Source of the DNA: JBHJGU01 sp050331475
Lineage (GTDB): Bacteria; Pseudomonadota; Alphaproteobacteria; Caulobacterales; Maricaulaceae
Assembly: GCA_050331475.1 (NCBI GenBank)
Contig: JBHJGU010000074.1
Span: 1 to 25,593 of the forward strand
Reading direction: 5' to 3'
DNA: 25,593 bases
Shown: one piece after another, positions 6,871-15,598 of the stretch
How positions within the stretch are numbered: position 1 is the first letter of the stretch
Layout of the letters: each line of letters begins with the position of its first letter
The notes under the pieces: model-generated
Database searches by the model: none
What the model saw: only the letters and a program-made list of their open reading frames with translations
Told to the model about the DNA's origin: nothing
Program-made: the position numbers and the translations under genes

Positions 6871-8177
6871 GCCGGCGTGTCGCCATCCTCAACGCCCGGG
6901 TCATTGACCCCGCGACGGGGCGCGACGAACCTGGCGGCGTGATCTGGTCGGACGGCTTTATCGAAGCGGCCGGCTCGGCGGTCACCGCCGACCAATTGGG
7001 CGCGGAGGTCGAGGTTCAGGACGCCGAAGGCCACATCCTCGCCCCCGGTCTCGTGGATCTGCGGGTGCGCACAGGCGAGCCCGGCGCGGAGCATAAAGAA
7101 ACCCTCGCCTCGGCCACCCGGTCGGCCGCGGCGGGCGGGGTCACCAGCCTGGTGATCACCCCGGACACCGGTCCGGTGATCGACGACGCGGCGCTTGTGG
7201 ATTTCGTCTTCCGGCGCGCCCGCGATTCCGGAACCGGGGTCAAAGTTTACCCCGCCGCCGCCGCCACGGTCGGGCTGAAGGGCGACACCATCGCCGAGTT
7301 AGGCCTGCTCCAGGCCGCGGGCGCGGTGATGGCCAGCCAAGCCGACCGGCCGATCACCAGCGCCCAAGTCATGCGCCGCGTGCTCAGCTATGCGCGCGCC
7401 TTTGACCTGCCGCTGAGCCATCGCGCCGCCGACCCCAGCCTCACCCAGGCTGCTGTCGCCCATGACGGCGAGTACGCGCTCAAGCTGGGCTTGAGGGGCG
7501 CCCCAGCGGTGGGCGAGCTCATCACGGCCCAACGCGATATCGCCTTGGCCGAAGCCGTAGGCGGCCGATTGCTGATTGACCTAGTCTCCAGCCGCCTCAC
7601 CCCCCCGGTGATCAAAGCGGCCAAGGCCAAAGGCGTGCATCTCGCCGCGAGCGTGAGCGCCGCGCACTTATGCCTGAACATACTCGACATTGGCGATTAC
7701 CGGACCTACGCCAAGCTGTCCCCGCCCTTGCGCGAGGAGGCCGACCGGCAAGCCTTGCTCGGGGCGGTCAATGGGGGCGTGATCGACATTGTGGTCTCCG
7801 CCCATGATCCCCAACCGCCCGAAGACAAACGGCTGCCGTTCGCGGAAGCGGCCTTTGGCGCGGTGGGGCTTGAAACTTTGCTCAGCGCGGTGCTCGGCCG
7901 GGTGGCGGAAGGCGAGTTGGCGCTCATGGCGGGCTTGCGCGCGCTCACCGCCGCGCCCGCGGATTGGCTGGGCCTGCCTCAGGGCCGATTAAGCCGCGGC
8001 GCGCCGGCGGATCTGGTCTTGATCGACGCGGAGGCGCCTTGGGTGTGCCGCCGGCGGGATTTGCGCTCGAAGTCCAAGAACACGCCCTTTGACGATCGGC
8101 GCATGACCGGTCGCGTGCTCAAAACCATCGACGACGGGCGAACCGTGTTTGACCGCGCCGCGGAGGCTCGGCTGTGA
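6867..8177 (+). CDS. pyrC: dihydroorotase-like non-catalytic protein (PyrC')
   Basis: Amidohydrolase-fold protein of 436 residues, of the dihydroorotase group coded next to pyrB. True dihydroorotases carry D-x-H-x-H in the first strand for zinc; here the segment is GLVDLRVRTGEPG, with Arg66 and Arg68 in place of the two histidines. Other parts of the family pattern remain, such as AAAGGVTSLVITPDTGPVID, LSHRAADPSL in the middle and a C-terminal GRLSRGAPADLVLIDAEAPW. Inactive PyrC' partners are known to support the assembly of aspartate carbamoyltransferase in Pseudomonas-type complexes, and that is the likely role here. A genuine pyrC should then exist elsewhere. The start is TTG at 6867, overlapping the pyrB stop; the 3' end overlaps plsY by 4 nt. 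Confidence 0.88.
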   Translation: MSRRVAILNARVIDPATGRDEPGGVIWSDGFIEAAGSAVTADQLGAEVEVQDAEGHILAPGLVDLRVRTGEPGAEHKETLASATRSAAAGGVTSLVITPDTGPVIDDAALVDFVFRRARDSGTGVKVYPAAAATVGLKGDTIAELGLLQAAGAVMASQADRPITSAQVMRRVLSYARAFDLPLSHRAADPSLTQAAVAHDGEYALKLGLRGAPAVGELITAQRDIALAEAVGGRLLIDLVSSRLTPPVIKAAKAKGVHLAASVSAAHLCLNILDIGDYRTYAKLSPPLREEADRQALLGAVNGGVIDIVVSAHDPQPPEDKRLPFAEAAFGAVGLETLLSAVLGRVAEGELALMAGLRALTAAPADWLGLPQGRLSRGAPADLVLIDAEAPWVCRRRDLRSKSKNTPFDDRRMTGRVLKTIDDGRTVFDRAAEARL

Positions 8178-8785
8178 GCGCGTTTTTGGGTTACGCCTTG
8201 GCCGCCCTGGGCGGGTATCTGTTCGGCGCCATCCCATTTGGCTTGGTGTTGGTGCGCTTGGCGGGCTTGGGTGACTTGCGCGCGATCGGGTCGGGCAATA
8301 TCGGCGCAACCAATGTGTTGCGCACGGGCCGCAAGGAATTAGCGCTTCTGACCCTGATTTTGGACAGCGGCAAAGCCGGGCTCGCCGCCCTGATCGCGGG
8401 GGCGTTCGTGGACGCGCGCGCCGGGCTCATCGCGGGCGCTGCGGCGTTTTTCGGCCATTGCTTTCCGGTTTGGCTCAAATTCCAAGGCGGCAAGGGGGTA
8501 GCGACCTATCTGGGCGCTTTGTTGGCGGTGGCGTTCCCGGTCGGTCTTCTGGTTTGCCTCACCTGGCTGGGAACCGCGTTGAGCGTGCGCATTTCCTCAT
8601 TCGCCGCCCTGGTGGCCGCAGCCGCCGCCCCCCTGCTCGCTTTGGCGTTCTCCCGGGCGGACGTCGCCGTGATGGCGGCAGGATTAGCGGTCGTGCTCTA
8701 TTGGCGACACCAGTCGAACATCGCGCGGCTGATCAAGGGCGAAGAACCCACGATCGGCGCGAAAAAGCCCGAGCCTGCGGCGTGA
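8174..8785 (+). CDS. plsY: glycerol-3-phosphate acyltransferase PlsY
   Basis: Inner-membrane enzyme that transfers an acyl group from acyl-phosphate to glycerol-3-phosphate, giving lysophosphatidic acid, the first committed step of phospholipid synthesis. It has 203 residues, normal length, with several hydrophobic membrane segments. The three PlsY motifs are visible: IGSGNIGATNVLRTGRK, GHCFPVWLKFQGGKGVATYLG, and the C-terminal YWRHQSNIARLIKGEEPTIG. The GTG start at 8174 overlaps the pyrC' stop by 4 nt (GTGA), and its own stop overlaps the dprA start, so translation of the block is coupled. Confidence 0.96.
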   Translation: MSAFLGYALAALGGYLFGAIPFGLVLVRLAGLGDLRAIGSGNIGATNVLRTGRKELALLTLILDSGKAGLAALIAGAFVDARAGLIAGAAAFFGHCFPVWLKFQGGKGVATYLGALLAVAFPVGLLVCLTWLGTALSVRISSFAALVAAAAAPLLALAFSRADVAVMAAGLAVVLYWRHQSNIARLIKGEEPTIGAKKPEPAA

Positions 8786-9912
8786 TCCCGCGGCCCTTGT
8801 CAAAAGCGGAACGGGTGGACTGGCTGCGGCTGGCGCGCAGTCCCGGCGTTGGACCGGTGACGTTTTTTGAGCTGCTTAAACGTTATCGAACACCCAAAGC
8901 CGCTTTGGAGGCCCTGCCCCGTCTCGCCGCCCGCGGCGGCCGAAAGGGGCGCAAACCGGCGCCGCTGAAAGACGTCCAAGCGGAAATCGCCGCCCTGGAG
9001 GCGCTGGGCGCGCGGCTCCTGTGCGCGTGCGAGCCGGAGTTTCCCAACCGCCTGCGCGCGCTTGATCCGCCCCCACCGGTCATCTCCACGATGGGTCCCT
9101 ATGATCTCGACCAGCCCGCGGTGGCGCTTGTGGGGGCTCGCAACGCCTCGCTCGCGGGTCGCCGGTTCGCTCAAGATCTGGCCCACGGCCTGGGCGAACG
9201 CGGGTATGGCGTGATCTCCGGGCTCGCCCGTGGGCTGGACGCCGCCGCCCATGAGGGCGCGCTGGAGACCGGCACCGCGGCGGTGCTGGCTCAAGGTTTG
9301 GACATCGTCTATCCCGTGGAGAATGAAGCGCTCCACCAGGCGCTCGCCGAGCGCGGCGGCTTGGTCAGCGAAGCGCCCCCGGGCCGCCGCCCTAAGGCGC
9401 AAGACTTTCCCCGGCGTAACCGCATCATCTCCGGGCTCAGCCTAGGCGTGGTGGTCGTGGAGGCCGCGCTGCGCTCAGGCTCGTTGATCACCGCGCGATA
9501 CGCGCTTGAACAGGGGCGCGAGGTGATGGCTGTGCCCGGCTCCCCCCTCGACCCGCGCGCCCGCGGCGCCAACAAGCTTTTGCGCGAGGGCGCGGCGCTC
9601 ATCGAATCCGGCGATGATGTCATCACGGCCATCAGCCAGATCGGTCGGGCGCCCTTGGGCGAGCCAGATCGGGACCTGTTCGACGACCAATACGACGAAG
9701 ACGCGTTAGAGGCGGCGGCAGATCGGCTGCGCGACCGGGTTTTGGGCGTATTGACCCAAGCGCCGGTCGGTCGCGACGCCATCGCGCAAGACCTCGACGC
9801 CCCCATCGGATTGGTCAACGCCGCCCTGGTGGAGCTGGAGTTAGCAGGGCGGATTGCGGTGCTGCCCGGAGGTCTGGTGCAGCGTTTGGACTGGGGGGAA
9901 AGCCCGGCATAA
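8782..9912 (+). CDS. dprA: DNA processing protein DprA (Smf)
   Basis: Rossmann-fold protein that loads RecA onto single-stranded DNA taken up during natural transformation. It has 376 residues from the GTG at 8782, whose bases overlap the plsY stop (GTGA). A frame extending back to 8458 lies inside plsY and is rejected. An N-terminal helical segment (LARSPGVGPVTFFELLKRY, helix-hairpin-helix-like) is followed by the DprA core: VALVGARNAS, GYGVISGLARGLDAAAHEGAL, FPRRNRIISGLSLGVVVVEA, SGSLITARYALEQGREVMAVPGSP and GANKLLREGAALI. The last 70 residues or so form a winged-helix region (VLGVLTQAPVGRDAIAQDL...LVNAALVELELAGRIAVLPGGLVQRL). Its position between plsY and topA is common in alphaproteobacteria. 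Confidence 0.96.
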   Translation: MIPRPLSKAERVDWLRLARSPGVGPVTFFELLKRYRTPKAALEALPRLAARGGRKGRKPAPLKDVQAEIAALEALGARLLCACEPEFPNRLRALDPPPPVISTMGPYDLDQPAVALVGARNASLAGRRFAQDLAHGLGERGYGVISGLARGLDAAAHEGALETGTAAVLAQGLDIVYPVENEALHQALAERGGLVSEAPPGRRPKAQDFPRRNRIISGLSLGVVVVEAALRSGSLITARYALEQGREVMAVPGSPLDPRARGANKLLREGAALIESGDDVITAISQIGRAPLGEPDRDLFDDQYDEDALEAAADRLRDRVLGVLTQAPVGRDAIAQDLDAPIGLVNAALVELELAGRIAVLPGGLVQRLDWGESPA

Positions 9913-9989
9913 TACGGAAAGCGGGCAAAACCGGATTGACAAACCTGCAAGCGCCGGGTCAGGTCCGCGCCCGCAGTCGAACGGGTTTA

Positions 9990-10020
9990 CCCTAATCCCT
10001 GGGGCTGTTAGGGAGCGGTC
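9990..10020 (+). promoter_or_regulatory. hairpin covering the topA Shine-Dalgarno
   Basis: CCCTAA (9990-9995) can pair with TTAGGG (10008-10013), and an inner CCC/GGG pairing is possible. The right arm contains the start of the GGGAG Shine-Dalgarno (10011-10015), 5 nt before the topA ATG, so the fold would mask the ribosome site. A TTGACA hexamer at 9936-9941 could be a -35 box, but no good -10 was seen at the right distance. Confidence 0.4.
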
Positions 10021-12684
10021 ATGCCTGTCGTCGTTGTTGAATCGCCCGCCAAAGCCAAAACTATCAACAAATATTTGGGCAAAGACTACAAAGTCTTGGC
10101 CAGCTATGGTCATGTGCGCGATTTACCCGCCAAAGACGGCTCCGTCGATCCGGACAATGATTTCGCCATGTCGTGGGACGTGGATTCTAAAGCGCAGAAG
10201 CGGCTCAAAGACATTACTGATGCGGTCAGAGAGTCCGACAGCTTAATTCTCGCCACAGACCCCGATCGCGAAGGCGAAGCGATTTCTTGGCACGTGCTGG
10301 AAGTCTTGACCAAGCGCCGGGCGCTTAAGGACAAGCCCGTTCGCCGGGTAGCGTTCAATGCGGTCACCAAAAAAGCCGTGCTCGACGCCATCGCCAATCC
10401 CCGCGACCTGGATATGGAGTTGGTGGAGGCCTATCTGGCGCGCCGCGCGCTCGATTACCTGGTCGGCTTTACGCTCTCCCCGGTGCTGTGGCGCAAGCTG
10501 CCCGGCTCGCGCTCAGCCGGTCGGGTGCAGTCCGTGGCGCTTAGGCTGATCGTCGAGCGCGTGCTGGAGATTGAGGCCTTTAAGGCTCAGGAATACTGGA
10601 CCGTTGTCGCTCAGGCCCATTGCGAGGGCGCAAGCCCCTTTCCCGCCCGGCTTTATGCGCTTGATGGCCAAAGGCTGCAGAAGTTTGACTTGGGCGATGA
10701 AACCGCGGCGCTCAAAGCCAAAGCGGTCGTTGAGGCGAGCGATTTCACGGTTGACGCGGTGGAGGCCAAGCCCACCCAGCGCAAGCCGCCCCCGCCGTTT
10801 ACGACCTCGACGCTCCAGCAAGAGGCCTCGCGTAAGCTCGGCTTCGCCGCCAAACGCACCATGCAAGTGGCGCAAAAGCTCTATGAAGGCATTGATGTGG
10901 GCGGGGAAACCGTCGGGCTGATCACCTATATTCGCACCGACGGGGTCGCCATGGCCGGGGAAGCGATCGCCCAAGCCCGCGAGGTCATCGGCGAGCGCTT
11001 TGGTCGACCCTATCTGCCCGACGCGCCGCGCGCTTATTCCTCCAAAGCGCGCAACGCCCAAGAGGCCCACGAAGCGATCCGTCCAACCAGCTTCGCCCGT
11101 GCGCCGGAAACCCTCAATCTGGACGCCGATCAAGCCAAGCTCTACGGGCTCATCTGGAAACGCGCCATGGCGAGCCAGATGGAGAACGCTCGGCTCGAGC
11201 GCACCACGATTACGCTGAAAGACGCCCAAGACCGGGCGGAGCTGCGCGCCACCGGCTCGGTGATCACCTTTGACGGCTTCCTTACCCTCTATCAGGAGGG
11301 CCAGGACGACACGGAAGAGGATGCGGAGAGCCGGTTGCCGGCGGTCAAAGCGGGCCAGACCGCGACGGCCCGAGACGTCAAGGCGGATCAGCACTTCACC
11401 GAACCGCCGCCGCGCTTCTCCGAAGCGTCGCTCGTCAAGCGGCTCGAAGAATTAGGTATCGGCCGGCCGTCCACCTACGCTTCGATCCTGAGCGTTCTGC
11501 AGGACCGCGGCTATGTCGTGCTCGAAAAGAAGCGCTTTATCCCGGAGGACAAGGGTCGGCTCGTCACCGCCTTTTTGGAGAACTTCTTCCGCCGCTATGT
11601 GGAGTACGACTTCACCGCCGACCTTGAGAACCGGCTCGATCAAGTCTCCGCCGGCGAGCTGTCCTGGAAGACGCTGCTGGCGGAGTTCTGGCGCGAGTTT
11701 TCTGCGGCCGTGGCGGAGACCGGAGAGTTGCGGGTCGCCGATGTGCTCGACGCGCTTAATGAAAGCCTGGGCCCCCACGTCTTCCCCGAGCGCGAGGATG
11801 GCGGGGACCCGCGCCAATGCCCCAGTTGCGAGACCGGCCGGCTCAGCTTGAAGGTGGGTAAGTTCGGCGCCTTTGTGGGCTGTTCGAACTACCCGGAGTG
11901 CCGGTTCACCCGAAAGCTGGGTGAAACCGACGCCGAAGCCCCCGCTGAGGATGGCGAGTTGGGGACTGACCCGGATACGGGCGAGGTCATCTGGCTGAAA
12001 TCCGGTCGGTTTGGCCCCTATGTGGAGCGCGGCGAAGGCGACGCCCTCAAACGCGCCAGCCTGCCGAAGGGCTGGACGCCGGACGCGATGACCCTGGATC
12101 AAGCGCGCCGGCTCTTATCTCTACCGCGAGACGTGGGTGCGCACCCCGAGGACGGGGAGATGATCACCGCGGCCATCGGCCGGTACGGGCCCTATGTGAA
12201 GCACCTCAAAACCTACGCGAATTTGGACTCCGTCGAGGAGGTGTTCGAGGTTGGGCTCAATCGCGCGGTTAGCTTGATCGCGGAGAAGAAGGACAAAGGC
12301 GGCCGACGGCCTGGCGCAGAACCCTTGCGCACCTTGGGCGATCATCCGGCGACCGGGGAGCCGGTCGCGGTGATGAAGGGTCGCTATGGGCCCTATGTGA
12401 AACACCAAAAAATCAACGCCACCCTACCCAAAGGCGTGGAGGTGGACACGGTCACCCTTGAGGACGCCCTGGTTCTAATCGCGGAGAAAGCCGGCAAGAC
12501 CGCTAAGCCGAAAGCGAAAGCCAAAACCGCCAAAGCGAAGACGGACAGCGAGGCCAAACCGGCGGCGAAATCGAAAGCCAAGACCACAACGGCGAAAACC
12601 AAGGCCAAGCCGAAAACCGCCGCGAAGTCGGCCACAGGCTCCAAGCGCGCGTCGAAGACCGCCGACACGCCCTCAGCCGAGTAG
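10021..12684 (+). CDS. topA: DNA topoisomerase I (type IA)
   Basis: Relaxes negative supercoils by cutting one strand through a 5'-phosphotyrosine. It has 887 residues. The Toprim domain is at the N-terminus (VVVVESPAKAKTINKYL, later ATDPDREGEAISWH). The catalytic Tyr303 is in LITYIRTDG, and the RPTSFAR and GIGRPSTYASIL elements are intact. The C-terminal part has one four-cysteine zinc ribbon (Cys600, 603, 621, 627) followed by three cysteine-free repeats built on GRFGPYV or GRYGPYV (residues about 665-810). A Lys/Ala/Thr-rich tail of about 65 residues follows, probably a non-specific DNA contact region. It is preceded by a 108-bp gap that may carry its own promoter, and followed by rnr after 4 nt. 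Its presence in one unit with rnr is normal for this class. Confidence 0.97.
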   Translation: MPVVVVESPAKAKTINKYLGKDYKVLASYGHVRDLPAKDGSVDPDNDFAMSWDVDSKAQKRLKDITDAVRESDSLILATDPDREGEAISWHVLEVLTKRRALKDKPVRRVAFNAVTKKAVLDAIANPRDLDMELVEAYLARRALDYLVGFTLSPVLWRKLPGSRSAGRVQSVALRLIVERVLEIEAFKAQEYWTVVAQAHCEGASPFPARLYALDGQRLQKFDLGDETAALKAKAVVEASDFTVDAVEAKPTQRKPPPPFTTSTLQQEASRKLGFAAKRTMQVAQKLYEGIDVGGETVGLITYIRTDGVAMAGEAIAQAREVIGERFGRPYLPDAPRAYSSKARNAQEAHEAIRPTSFARAPETLNLDADQAKLYGLIWKRAMASQMENARLERTTITLKDAQDRAELRATGSVITFDGFLTLYQEGQDDTEEDAESRLPAVKAGQTATARDVKADQHFTEPPPRFSEASLVKRLEELGIGRPSTYASILSVLQDRGYVVLEKKRFIPEDKGRLVTAFLENFFRRYVEYDFTADLENRLDQVSAGELSWKTLLAEFWREFSAAVAETGELRVADVLDALNESLGPHVFPEREDGGDPRQCPSCETGRLSLKVGKFGAFVGCSNYPECRFTRKLGETDAEAPAEDGELGTDPDTGEVIWLKSGRFGPYVERGEGDALKRASLPKGWTPDAMTLDQARRLLSLPRDVGAHPEDGEMITAAIGRYGPYVKHLKTYANLDSVEEVFEVGLNRAVSLIAEKKDKGGRRPGAEPLRTLGDHPATGEPVAVMKGRYGPYVKHQKINATLPKGVEVDTVTLEDALVLIAEKAGKTAKPKAKAKTAKAKTDSEAKPAAKSKAKTTTAKTKAKPKTAAKSATGSKRASKTADTPSAE

Positions 12685-12688
12685 GCGC

Positions 12689-14941
12689 GTGGAGGACCCA
12701 TTCGATCCGACCCAAGGGGGCATCGACAAAACCGCACTCATCGCCGCCATCCGCCTGGGCGAGGGCCATTTCGGCAAACGCGAGTTAGCGCGCGCGCTCA
12801 ATCTGGGCGCTGAGCACCGGATCGCCCTCAAACGCGCCCTGCGCGCGCTCGAAGATGAAGGGCTGATCGAGCGGGAGGGCCGCTCGAGCGTGCGCTTGTC
12901 CGACACCCTGCCGTCCGTCTTAGTGGTCGACCTTTACGACCGGGACGGTGACGGCGAACTCCTCGCCCGACCAAACCGGCATGAGGGCGACGCGCCGATC
13001 ATCCGCATTCATCCCGGGGACGCGGCCTCGGGTCCGCGCGCGGTGGGGGGGGGCGATCGGGCGCTGGTGCGCCTGACCCCGGATGAGGAAGGCTACACGG
13101 CCCGCGTGATCCGCAAGCTGCCCCATAAGGGCGCGCGGCGGCGGTTAGGCGTGGCGCGCCGGGATCGTGCGGTGTTTCTAATCCACCCGACCGACAAACG
13201 CGCGAAAGACCCCCTGCTCGCGAAGCCTCTGGGCAAGCAAACCCTTCAAGACGGCGATCTGGTCGTCTATGAGGTCGCCCGCGAGAAACGTTTCGCCCCG
13301 CCCAAGGCGAAAATCCTTGAAGTCATCGGCTCGGCGGACAGCCCCAAGGCGGCGAGCCTCATCGCGCTGGCCGAGCATGACATCCCCACCGAGTTCGGCG
13401 CTGACGAACTCACCGAGACCGATGCGCTGACGCCGGCGACGCCCGATGGCCGGACGGATTTGCGCGATTGGCCGCTCGTGACCATCGACCCCGAGGACGC
13501 CAAGGACTTTGACGATGCGGTCTGGGCCGCGCCCTTAGGCGATCCCGCCAAGCCGCAAGGGTGGGAGGTGATCGTCGCCATTGCCGACGTCTCCGCCTAT
13601 GTGCGCCCCGACATGGCGCTTGACCGCGGCGCGCAATCCCGGGGCAATTCGGTCTATCTGCCCGACCGGGTGGCGCCCATGCTGCCGGAGCGCATCTCCA
13701 ATGATCTCTGCTCGCTAAGGCCCTACGAAGACCGGCCCTGCCTGGCCGCCCGCATGCGGTTCGACGCGCGGGGGCGTAAGCAAAGCCATGATATCGTCCG
13801 TGGCTGGATGAAGTCCGCAGGCCGGCTGACCTACCGCCAAGCCCAAGCGGCGATCGACGGCGCCCCCGATGAACTGACCGCGCCCCTGCTCGATCCGGTG
13901 CTCAAGCCGCTTTGGGGCGCCTATCGCGCGCTCGCCCAGGCGCGGGCCGAACGCGCGCCCTTAGAGATCGACGCGCCAGAACGCCGGGTGCGCGTGGGCG
14001 AGGACGGAACCGTCAGCGGGGTGGAGCGACGCGACCGGCTCGACGCGCATCGGCTGATCGAAGAGTTCATGATCCAAGCTAATGTGTGCGCGGCCGAAAC
14101 GCTGGAGGCCAAGCGCACGCCGTTGATTTACCGGGTGCACGAAGAACCCTCCGGCGAAAAGATTGAGACACTGGCGAGCTTCTTGCCCACGGTGGGGCTG
14201 AGCTGGTCCAAGGGCCAAGTGCTGGAGACCGCGCGGTTCAACCAATTGCTCGCCAAGGCCAAAGGTCTCGAGCATTACGAAGCCATCAATGAGATGGTGT
14301 TGCGCTGCCAGGCTCAAGCGGTCTACGCCACCGATAATTTGGGCCATTTCGGGCTTAACCTTCAGCGCTACGCCCATTTCACCTCGCCGATCCGACGCTA
14401 TGCGGATCTGGTGGTCCACCGAGCGTTGATCCGGGCTTTGGGCCTGGGCGAGGACGGGTTGAGCGATAACGCCATCCCACGGCTGGCGACGATTTGCGAG
14501 ACGATCACCGCCACCGAGCGCCGCGCTATGGCCGCCGAACGGGACGCGACTGACCGGTTCGTCGCCGCCTATCTCGCCGACCGGATCGGCGAACGGTTCG
14601 AGGCGCGGATTTCCGGCATGGCGCGGGCGGGCGCGTTTGTCCGGCTCCATGAAACCGGGGCGGACGGCATCGTGCCCGTCAGCCGGCTGGGCGCGCACAG
14701 GTTTGACTATGATGAGCGCTTGCAAGCCATGATCGATGAGGTGACCGGGGAACGCTATCGCCTGGGCCAATCGGTGACGGTGAAGCTTGTGGAGGCGACG
14801 CCGCTCTCCGGCGGGTTGATGTTTGAGATCCTCACCGATCCGGAACCCGCGCCAAAGGGCGAAAAGCGCCGGCCCGCTCGGCGTCGGCCCTATGGCGATC
14901 ACGGTCGCGACCACGTTCGCGGTCGACGGCGGCGGCGATGA
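12689..14941 (+). CDS. rnr: ribonuclease R
   Basis: Processive 3'-5' exoribonuclease that degrades structured RNA and helps in rRNA quality control. It has 750 residues from the GTG at 12689, 4 nt after topA. An N-terminal winged-helix segment (ALIAAIRLGEGHFGKRELARAL...LEDEGLIEREG) precedes cold-shock-type domains. The RNB catalytic domain then shows IDPEDAKDFDDAVW with Asp267, Asp273, Asp275 and Asp276, spaced like the magnesium ligands of RNase II/R. NLGHFGLNLQRYAHFTSPIRRYADLVVHRAL is the conserved RNB exit segment. A C-terminal S1 domain (RFEARISGMARAGAFVRLHETGADGIVPVSRLG) precedes a short Arg-rich basic tail. The stop overlaps the Nudix gene start (ATGA). Confidence 0.96.
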   Translation: MEDPFDPTQGGIDKTALIAAIRLGEGHFGKRELARALNLGAEHRIALKRALRALEDEGLIEREGRSSVRLSDTLPSVLVVDLYDRDGDGELLARPNRHEGDAPIIRIHPGDAASGPRAVGGGDRALVRLTPDEEGYTARVIRKLPHKGARRRLGVARRDRAVFLIHPTDKRAKDPLLAKPLGKQTLQDGDLVVYEVAREKRFAPPKAKILEVIGSADSPKAASLIALAEHDIPTEFGADELTETDALTPATPDGRTDLRDWPLVTIDPEDAKDFDDAVWAAPLGDPAKPQGWEVIVAIADVSAYVRPDMALDRGAQSRGNSVYLPDRVAPMLPERISNDLCSLRPYEDRPCLAARMRFDARGRKQSHDIVRGWMKSAGRLTYRQAQAAIDGAPDELTAPLLDPVLKPLWGAYRALAQARAERAPLEIDAPERRVRVGEDGTVSGVERRDRLDAHRLIEEFMIQANVCAAETLEAKRTPLIYRVHEEPSGEKIETLASFLPTVGLSWSKGQVLETARFNQLLAKAKGLEHYEAINEMVLRCQAQAVYATDNLGHFGLNLQRYAHFTSPIRRYADLVVHRALIRALGLGEDGLSDNAIPRLATICETITATERRAMAAERDATDRFVAAYLADRIGERFEARISGMARAGAFVRLHETGADGIVPVSRLGAHRFDYDERLQAMIDEVTGERYRLGQSVTVKLVEATPLSGGLMFEILTDPEPAPKGEKRRPARRRPYGDHGRDHVRGRRRRR

Positions 14942-15597
14942 CCGCGCCGGTTCGACCGAAACTCGCCGCCAGCCTGGCGCTTTATCGGCGCGCGCGATCG
15001 GGAGCCTTGGAGATTTTGATGGGCCGACGCGCGGCGAGCTGCGCGTTCATGCCCGGCGTTTGGGTTTTCCCCGGCGGCCGGGTGGAGCGCGCGGACGCCC
15101 GCGCGCCTTATCGGTCACCGCTCGATCCGGGCGTCAGCGCAGTGTTGGAGAAGCGCCTGAGCCCCGAGCGCGCCCGCGCCGCCGCGCTCGCCGCTATTCG
15201 TGAAACGTTTGAGGAAACCGGCGTGCGGTTTGCCGCCCCCGCCGGAGAGCCGCCCACCGCTCCGCCCCTATGGGCGGGGTTTTGCGCGCCTGGCCGCCTC
15301 GCCCCGTTGGCGGCCTTGGACCTGGCGGCACGCGCGGTGACCCCGACCGACCGGTCCAAGCGATTTGATTGCTACTTCTTCTTCGCCGAAGGATCGGAGG
15401 CGGAAGGCGAACCCGCTCCCGGCCCAGAGGAAGAACTCGATCAAGTCGGCTGGGTTGGCCTGGACACCCTCGCCCAGCGGCCCACCCATAGCGTGACCCG
15501 TTTCGTGTTGGGCGAAATCCAGGCGATGCTAGACGCGCCGCGCCCGCCCCGGGGGCTTTATGTGCGCAGAGGCCGCGCGCGAACGGCGCCGCTCTAA
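14938..15597 (+). CDS. Nudix hydrolase with interrupted Nudix box (NUDT19-like)
   Basis: Nudix-fold pyrophosphohydrolase of 219 residues. The Nudix box is present but split: FPGGRVE (residues 44-50) is separated by an insert of about 37 residues from the second half, IRETFEETGV (87-96), which carries the metal-binding E-E pair. This split arrangement is known in NUDT19/RU2-like enzymes, some of which act on coenzyme A derivatives. The substrate here cannot be told from sequence. The start ATG overlaps the rnr stop by 4 nt, and the MFS gene begins 1 nt after its stop, so the genes are co-translated. Confidence 0.87.
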   Translation: MTAPVRPKLAASLALYRRARSGALEILMGRRAASCAFMPGVWVFPGGRVERADARAPYRSPLDPGVSAVLEKRLSPERARAAALAAIRETFEETGVRFAAPAGEPPTAPPLWAGFCAPGRLAPLAALDLAARAVTPTDRSKRFDCYFFFAEGSEAEGEPAPGPEEELDQVGWVGLDTLAQRPTHSVTRFVLGEIQAMLDAPRPPRGLYVRRGRARTAPL

Positions 15598-15598
15598 C

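Noticed and set aside
8458..8781. N-terminal extension of dprA by 108 residues
   Set aside because: It lies entirely inside plsY in another frame; the GTG overlapping the plsY stop gives the normal DprA length.
14823..15203. 126-residue plus-strand frame across the rnr-Nudix junction
   Set aside because: Shadow frame of two well supported genes, Arg-rich, with no motif.
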